Shown piece after piece: positions 6,691 through 11,371 of a DNA stretch of 11,371 nt. Position 1 is the first letter of the stretch, and each line of letters starts with the position of its first letter. The translations under genes and the position numbers were made by a program. A model generated the notes under the pieces. It ran no database searches. It saw only the letters and a list, made by a program, of their open reading frames with translations, and had not been told where the DNA came from. Source of the stretch: an uncultured Gemmatimonadota bacterium (GTDB lineage Bacteria; Gemmatimonadota; Gemmatimonadetes; Gemmatimonadales; Gemmatimonadaceae); assembly GCA_946887155.1 (NCBI GenBank), contig CAMPKM010000055.1:1-11371 (forward strand). Reading direction: 5' to 3'.

Positions 6691-8457
6691 ATGAGCCTGA
6701 TCCGTGCCTATTGCGCCTCCGTGTGGAGCGCTGGCTGGAATTGGTTGGTGGTACCACCGATGTGCCTCGCTGCCGCCATGTCGATCGCCGGTGCGCAGGA
6801 TGTCGCCGGTGTCGTCTCCGACTCGATCACTGGCGCGCCGATCCGGGGCGCCGTTGTCACCGTGCTGGACGCCGGCAGACGACAACTCGCTCGCGGGTTG
6901 ACCTCGTCGTCAGGCACGTTCAGGATGCCGCGCGGAACGGGCACGATCATCCGCGTCATCAGGATTGGATATATGCCCTCCGAGCGGCCGCTCGATTCGG
7001 CAACGACCCGCCTGACGATTACGATGCACCGGACTGGGCGTCTCATCGCCGCCGTTTCGGTGCGCGCCAATCCGGTCTGCCCGCGACGGAGTGACCAGGA
7101 CCAGGCGCTTGCGCTCTGGTCCGCTGCCACCGACGCGCTGCTGGCGCTTGTCGTGGCCTCCGAGGATTCGTCGCACAACGGGCTCGTGACGCAACTGCTG
7201 TACACGCGGCGCATGGACGGGAGTCGCATCGTCTGGCAATCCACCCGGCGCGCCGTCACCGGGAACGTGTCGCCGATTCGTGCGGATCGCGATCCTCAGG
7301 ACTTTGTCGAGGAGGGGTACGTCGTCCAGCGCGAAGGGGGTTACACGTATTTCGCTCCCGACCCGGAGGTGCTGCTCGATTCGAGTTTCGCCGTTACGCA
7401 TTGTCTATCCATTCGCAACGATGGTGAGAAGGGGCTGACCGGTGTCGTGTTCACCCCGACCCATGATCGCCGCAATCGGGCGGACATCGCCGGTACGCTG
7501 TGGCTGTCGCGCGCGCCGCTCGCGCTGCATTCACTCGACTTCGAGTATCGCGGCGTGCCGCGTGCGATTCTTGAAATGCACGCCGGTGGTCGGATCGAGT
7601 TCGTGACACCGTCGGACGACGTTCCATTCATCAGCCGCTGGCACGTTCGATCGCCGCGCGTCCGGGAGATGCTGGTCCGCGGCGGCGCCGACAACCGTGG
7701 GATCCGGCGGGAACCGTTCGTCATCGAGACCTACGAATCCGGCGGCCTCATTGCCGACGGCGACCTCGCCGACGGTACGAACTGGTCGACACCGCTTTCG
7801 ACACTTCGCGGGACCATTCGCAACGCCGACGACAACCAGCCGGTTCGGGACGCGCGCGTCACGTTCGACTCGACGGACCAGTCGGCGACGACTGACTCGC
7901 TGGGCAACTTCTCCTTCGCGCACCTCCTGCCCGGTCCGCACGTGCTTCGCGTTCGCGATTCGATCGCGATCCACAGTCTCGCCGTGACCGCCGACGGGGA
8001 GCTGGTGCCCGATACTCTCGTTATGCAGCACGTCACGCGCAACGCCTCACGAACGCTCGAGATCCGCCCCGGCCGGCAGGGGCCAATTCAGTTCAGGCTA
8101 CCCTGGCGCGCGCCGGTCAACGGATGCGGTCAACACATGGACGAACGGCGGTTTGTCGTGCTGGGCACGGTTCGCGGGTCCGACGGTTCGCTGGCGCCCA
8201 ATGTGCCTGTCAGGTTGAGCTGGGTCGATACCGAGCATGGCACGAGAATCGAGACCGTCGTGGATACGCATGCCGATGCGACCGGCGCGTTCACCATGTG
8301 CGGGATCCCGGCCGACCGTCCCCTGACTACCCGCGTTGTCGGATCGTCAGGCCGGGTCCACACCGGAACGTCGCGATTGAGCAGCGCCGACCGTTCCTCA
8401 ACAGGCCCCATTTCCCGGACGACCCGGTCACTCCACATAACGATCCCAGCACGGTGA
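6691..8457 (+). CDS. Secreted protein with three carboxypeptidase-regulatory-like domains
   Basis: The product is 588 aa. A long signal peptide (about 1-35, cleavage near IAGA-QD) precedes a first regulatory-like beta-sandwich (36-113: VAGVVSDSITGAPIRGAVVTV...SSSGTFRMP). A second lies at 370-447 (LRGTIRNADDNQPVRDARVTF...DSLGNFSF) and a third, more divergent, at about 488-555 (LGTVRGSDGSLAPNVPVRLS...ATGAFTMCGIP). Between the first two, residues 128-345 form a core with CP at 130-131, HC at 237-238 and DIAGTLWLSRAPLALHSLDFEYRG (265-288). I recognise this core as recurrent in exported Gemmatimonadota proteins but know no function for it. No C-terminal barrel is present, so this is not a TonB-dependent receptor. 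Its location is probably periplasmic or outer-membrane associated. AGGG at 6677-6680, ten bases upstream, supports the ATG. It is a separate unit, since 224 bases of repeat-bearing DNA separate it from the barrel gene. Confidence 0.8.
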   Translation: MSLIRAYCASVWSAGWNWLVVPPMCLAAAMSIAGAQDVAGVVSDSITGAPIRGAVVTVLDAGRRQLARGLTSSSGTFRMPRGTGTIIRVIRIGYMPSERPLDSATTRLTITMHRTGRLIAAVSVRANPVCPRRSDQDQALALWSAATDALLALVVASEDSSHNGLVTQLLYTRRMDGSRIVWQSTRRAVTGNVSPIRADRDPQDFVEEGYVVQREGGYTYFAPDPEVLLDSSFAVTHCLSIRNDGEKGLTGVVFTPTHDRRNRADIAGTLWLSRAPLALHSLDFEYRGVPRAILEMHAGGRIEFVTPSDDVPFISRWHVRSPRVREMLVRGGADNRGIRREPFVIETYESGGLIADGDLADGTNWSTPLSTLRGTIRNADDNQPVRDARVTFDSTDQSATTDSLGNFSFAHLLPGPHVLRVRDSIAIHSLAVTADGELVPDTLVMQHVTRNASRTLEIRPGRQGPIQFRLPWRAPVNGCGQHMDERRFVVLGTVRGSDGSLAPNVPVRLSWVDTEHGTRIETVVDTHADATGAFTMCGIPADRPLTTRVVGSSGRVHTGTSRLSSADRSSTGPISRTTRSLHITIPAR

Positions 8458-8599
8458 CAACCAGCTCGGGTGGAACACCGCGCGCGGAGTCGTCATTGCG
8501 CTCCGCTCGATCCGCCCGTTTTCGCGAAATCCGCGTCAGGGTGTCGTCCTGGCAAAATTCACTTTGATGCCACCCACGCAGCGTTCGTTGCACGCACGA

Positions 8600-8618
8600 C
8601 AGGTTCAGTACGAACCTG
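8600..8618. promoter_or_regulatory. Candidate operator: CAGGTTC-N5-GAACCTG
   Basis: Perfect 7-base arms at 8600-8606 and 8612-8618 flank AGTAC. An overlapping alternative dyad pairs GTTCAG (8603-8608) with CTGAAC (8616-8621). The size and spacing are like those of a dimeric helix-turn-helix regulator site, and it lies about 190 bases upstream of the DUF5916 gene. No regulator gene is in the window. Confidence 0.35.
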
Positions 8619-8658
8619 AACGATCTTGCTCTATTACTGCGCGGCACGTCTGTCGTCA

Positions 8659-8674
8659 GGCAGGACGTCCTGCC
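8659..8674. promoter_or_regulatory. Perfect 16-bp palindrome, candidate operator
   Basis: GGCAGGACGTCCTGCC is identical to its own reverse complement with no spacer. It lies 135 bases before the DUF5916 start codon. There is no T-run, so it is unlikely to be a terminator. It could be a dimer-binding site or a restriction/methylation-related sequence. Confidence 0.4.
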
Positions 8675-8748
8675 CTCGCGTTCAACCCCTCACGGCGCCC
8701 GGCTGCCGACTCATGTCGTTAACAGCCCGTGCGCTGACGACACCGCCG

Positions 8749-8782
8749 TACACTAGCGTCCCTGGAGTCGCCATCGCGACTC
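8749..8782 (+). promoter_or_regulatory. Possible -10 box and 5' leader stem-loop of the DUF5916 gene
   Basis: TACACT (8749-8754) resembles a -10 element, with no clear -35 at standard spacing. About ten bases later, GAGTCGC (8765-8771) and GCGACTC (8776-8782) form a perfect 7-bp stem with a CATC tetraloop. If transcription starts near 8761, this hairpin would be at the very 5' end of the mRNA and 27 bases before the ATG. The stem is seen in the sequence, and the promoter is a guess. Confidence 0.35.
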
Positions 8783-8809
8783 GCGCAGGCCACGCCATCG
8801 GACGCGAGC

Positions 8810-11368
8810 ATGTACAACTTCCTGGTATTCGTTGTCGCAATCCTGTTCACCTCAATCGCCGGCGCGCAGCAAGCCGCAAGGCGTGAACCGTCACATGGGC
8901 CGTTAGCCGCTGCGTCGGCCACCACGGTCGCTACGGCCTTGCGGGCCGCGACACCGCCGCGGATCGATGGTCTGGCGGACGATGCGCTGTGGCGCGACGC
9001 GATCGCCGTCGATGGGTTCAGGCAATTCGATCCGCAGGAGGACGTCGAGCCGACGTTCAGGAGCGAGGCGCGTTTCGCCTACGACGATCGCAACATTTAC
9101 GTCCTGGTTCGCGCCTTTGACCCCAGCCCCGACAGCATCATGTCGCTGCTCTCGCGGCGGGATGAGCGGACACAGTCAGACTATATCCGGGTCATCATCG
9201 ACTCGTACCACGACCGGCGTACCGGGTACCAGTTCATGGTCAATCCCGCCGGCGTAAAGCGCGACCTGTACCTCTACAACGACTCGAACGAAGACATCTC
9301 CTGGGACGCGGTCTGGGATGTGAAAACGTCCGTCGATTCGTCAGGCTGGGTGGCCGAGTTCCGGATCCCGTTGAGCCAACTCCGGTACCCGACGCGAGAA
9401 ACGCACACGTTCGGGGTTGCCGTCCACCGAGAAGTCGGGCGCAGCAATGAGCGTTCGAGTTGGCCGGTGTGGCGTCGCTCGCAGACCGGCCTGGCGTCGC
9501 AACTGGGCGAGGTACGCGGGATCTCCGGGATCGCGAGCGCCCGTCGGCTCGAGTTCATGCCGTATTCCGTTCAGTCCAATGCCAGTGTTGACCGGGCGGG
9601 CGCGTTCGAGCGCACGCAGCGCGGCACCTTCGGCGCCGACCTGAAGTACGGCCTGTCGTCGAACCTGACGCTCGACGCGGCAATCAATCCGGACTTCGGC
9701 CAGGTCGAGGCCGATCCGTCCGTGCTCAACCTGTCCGCGTTCGAGCAGTTCTTTCCCGAACAGCGTCCGTTCTTCCTCGAGGGCATCGGCACGTTCCGGT
9801 TCGACCAGGATTGCTTCTTCGAGTGCATGTTCTATTCACGCCGCATCGGACGAGCCCCGCAGCTGGGATTTCGCAGCGACGACGCCAGTGCGGTTCCCGT
9901 GGCCAGCACGATACTCGGCGCGGCCAAGGTGACCGGGCGCCTGGGCAACGGGCTGTCGTTAGGCATCCTCAACGCCATGACCGATCGCGAAATGGTCGGC
10001 GACGACCTCGTCGTCGAGCCGCGCACCAACTATTTCGTGACGCGGCTGAACCAGGACCTCCGCGGCGGACGGAGCAACCTCGGCATGATGTTTACCGCGG
10101 TGCATCGCGAGCTTGATGAGACGACCGATGACTACCTGCGGCGCGAGGCGTACACGGGCGGAATCGATGCGCGACACCAGTTTGGCGCAGGCCATAACTA
10201 CCAGGTCAGCGGGAGTGTCTCGGGCAGCCTGGTTCGCGGATCCGAAGAGGCCATCGCCGCCACGCAGCGCAGTTCGCTGCGCTACTACCAGCGGCCCGGC
10301 GATGACCTCGAATATGATCCCACTCGGACGGAGCTTGCCGGTCACGCATTTACGCTGGGCTTGAACAAGACGGGCGGCGGTATCACTCGATTCAGCTCCG
10401 GTGGCTCCTTTCGTTCCGCCGGTCTCGAAATGAACGACGCGGGTTTCATGACGAACGTGAATCAGATGCAGTGGAATAACTGGTTTGCCCTGGTCTATCA
10501 GGAGCCCAGGTGGTTCTACCGCCGGCTGCAGCTCAACGTAAACCAGTGGAGTTCGTTCTTCACCGACGGCACGAACTCCGGTGTCGGCGGCAACTTCAAC
10601 ATGAACGTGAACTTCAGGAACATGTGGTTCGCGTACCTGGGCATCGGCGGCGAACGCGGCTCCTTCTGCGGCACGTGCCTGCGCGGCGGTCCGATGTTGC
10701 GTGAAGATGCGACCCAGAACATCTGGGGCGGCTTCAACGGCGACAGCCGTGGGACCATTGTTCCTAACCTTCACGTCAGCATCTTCCGCAAGGACGGCGG
10801 CCGTTCGCAGTCGACGTTCATCTCGCCGTACGTCAACATTCGCGTCGCGAGCCGGTTCTCGGGAACCGTGTCCGTCGACTACACGCACAACACCGACGAC
10901 CGTCAGCCCCTCGGGAATTTTGGCGAGGTGGATAGCGACACGACGCACTATACGGTGGGTTACCTCTCGCAGCGTACGCTGTCGGTGACCACCCGGCTCA
11001 ACTTCACCGCCTCGCCCACGTTGTCACTGCAGTTTTACGGCGCCCCGTTTGTCTCCACAGGCTCCTTTGGCGACTGGCGCGAAGTCTCGGCTCCGCGCCA
11101 CGACTCCTACGACGCTCGTTATGCTCCCTACACGCTGGGCGGGGACGTCAGCGACAACGACTTCAACTTCAAGCAGTTCCGGTCGAACCTGGTCATGCGC
11201 TGGGAGTATCGTCCCGGGTCGACGCTCTTCCTGGTCTGGGGCCAGGGGCGCGAGCAGAGCGGCGTCGATCGTGGCCAGTTCCGTGGTTGGAGTGACTACC
11301 GCAACCTGTTCAGCACGCACCCCGCGAACACGTTCCTGATCAAGGCCAGTTATTGGTTCGGCCTGTAG
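8810..11368 (+). CDS. DUF5916 outer-membrane protein with N-terminal CBM9-like domain
   Basis: The 852-aa product is complete. The signal peptide MYNFLVFVVAILFTSIAGA is cleaved before QQ (19/20). A CBM9-like domain follows (about 45-210), with PPRIDGLADDALWRDA (49-64), GYQFMVNPAGVKRD (139-152) and GWVAEFRIPLSQLRYP (179-194). The DUF5916 part (about 245-852) has the family landmarks AINPDFGQVEADPSVLNLS (291-309), FFPEQRPFFLEG (314-325) and FYSRRIGRAP (341-350). Many amphipathic strands follow, up to the end SYWFGL, consistent with a large outer-membrane barrel. Family members are often annotated as carbohydrate-binding, but the ligand is unknown. Two cysteine pairs stand out: C335/C339 just before the YSRRIGR motif and C620/C623 in an FCGTC stretch. 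The Shine-Dalgarno is weak (a GGA about ten bases upstream). The stop is three bases from the window edge, and whatever follows is not visible. Confidence 0.92.
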   Translation: MYNFLVFVVAILFTSIAGAQQAARREPSHGPLAAASATTVATALRAATPPRIDGLADDALWRDAIAVDGFRQFDPQEDVEPTFRSEARFAYDDRNIYVLVRAFDPSPDSIMSLLSRRDERTQSDYIRVIIDSYHDRRTGYQFMVNPAGVKRDLYLYNDSNEDISWDAVWDVKTSVDSSGWVAEFRIPLSQLRYPTRETHTFGVAVHREVGRSNERSSWPVWRRSQTGLASQLGEVRGISGIASARRLEFMPYSVQSNASVDRAGAFERTQRGTFGADLKYGLSSNLTLDAAINPDFGQVEADPSVLNLSAFEQFFPEQRPFFLEGIGTFRFDQDCFFECMFYSRRIGRAPQLGFRSDDASAVPVASTILGAAKVTGRLGNGLSLGILNAMTDREMVGDDLVVEPRTNYFVTRLNQDLRGGRSNLGMMFTAVHRELDETTDDYLRREAYTGGIDARHQFGAGHNYQVSGSVSGSLVRGSEEAIAATQRSSLRYYQRPGDDLEYDPTRTELAGHAFTLGLNKTGGGITRFSSGGSFRSAGLEMNDAGFMTNVNQMQWNNWFALVYQEPRWFYRRLQLNVNQWSSFFTDGTNSGVGGNFNMNVNFRNMWFAYLGIGGERGSFCGTCLRGGPMLREDATQNIWGGFNGDSRGTIVPNLHVSIFRKDGGRSQSTFISPYVNIRVASRFSGTVSVDYTHNTDDRQPLGNFGEVDSDTTHYTVGYLSQRTLSVTTRLNFTASPTLSLQFYGAPFVSTGSFGDWREVSAPRHDSYDARYAPYTLGGDVSDNDFNFKQFRSNLVMRWEYRPGSTLFLVWGQGREQSGVDRGQFRGWSDYRNLFSTHPANTFLIKASYWFGL

Positions 11369-11371
11369 GAT

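Larger units (their letters stand above)
8458..8809. other. 352-bp non-coding region rich in perfect inverted repeats
   Basis: No frame here looks like a gene. An 86-codon frame starting at 8626 runs into the next gene out of frame, and its composition is unlike a real protein. The region instead carries four dyads: TTTCGCGAAA (8520-8529), CAGGTTC/GAACCTG (8600-8618), a 16-base palindrome (8659-8674) and a stem-loop (8765-8782). I see no hairpin-plus-T-run terminator for the upstream gene and no tRNA-like structure. Confidence 0.6.

Noticed and set aside
8626..8886. 86-codon plus-strand frame in the gap before the DUF5916 gene
   Set aside because: It has no ribosome site and overlaps the signal peptide of the DUF5916 protein in another frame. 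Its residues look random.
9959..10948. 329-codon minus-strand open frame opposite the DUF5916 gene
   Set aside because: It overlaps the recognisable DUF5916 barrel and has low-complexity R/A/V composition, so it is a shadow.

Overview
The window is GC-rich, densely coding bacterial DNA. It looks like a chromosomal stretch from Gemmatimonadota or a closely related environmental phylum. That placement is inferred from protein style: a DUF5916/CBM9-like outer-membrane protein, a secreted protein with carboxypeptidase-regulatory-like domains, a PASTA-less membrane Ser/Thr kinase with a C-terminal NTF2-like domain, and a single-polypeptide LigD. No rRNA or other taxonomic marker is present. I found no tRNA, CRISPR array, integrase, transposase gene or phage gene.

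Layout. (1) Positions 1-2987 on the minus strand hold a three-domain NHEJ ligase, LigD. Twenty bases downstream lies the 5' part of a small secreted protein that runs off the left edge, so the two are probably co-transcribed. (2) Positions 2988-3288 are a divergent intergenic region with copies of a GC-rich palindromic repeat and some candidate regulatory motifs. (3) Positions 3289-6466 on the plus strand hold a transmembrane Ser/Thr kinase. Sixteen bases later comes a predicted outer-membrane beta-barrel protein of the phenol-degradation MetA-like type, giving a likely two-gene operon. (4) Positions 6467-6690 are intergenic and carry small degenerate repeats and a GGGGTCAGAC-type hairpin. (5) Positions 6691-8457 encode a secreted protein with three small beta-sandwich regulatory-like domains around a conserved core of unknown function. 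(6) Positions 8458-8809 are a 352-bp non-coding region unusually rich in perfect inverted repeats. (7) Positions 8810-11368 encode a complete DUF5916 outer-membrane protein.

Taken together, the right-hand two thirds is a cell-envelope neighbourhood: one sensor-type kinase and three exported proteins. The left third is a DNA-repair gene with a secreted companion. No known defence system or biosynthetic cluster is recognisable. The most unusual structures are a heptanucleotide repeat array inside the coding sequence of the LigD interdomain linker, the palindrome-rich leader of the DUF5916 gene, the palindromic repeats between ligD and the kinase, and a recurrent TCGTTAGG octamer. All alignments, residue counts and repeat comparisons were done by eye.
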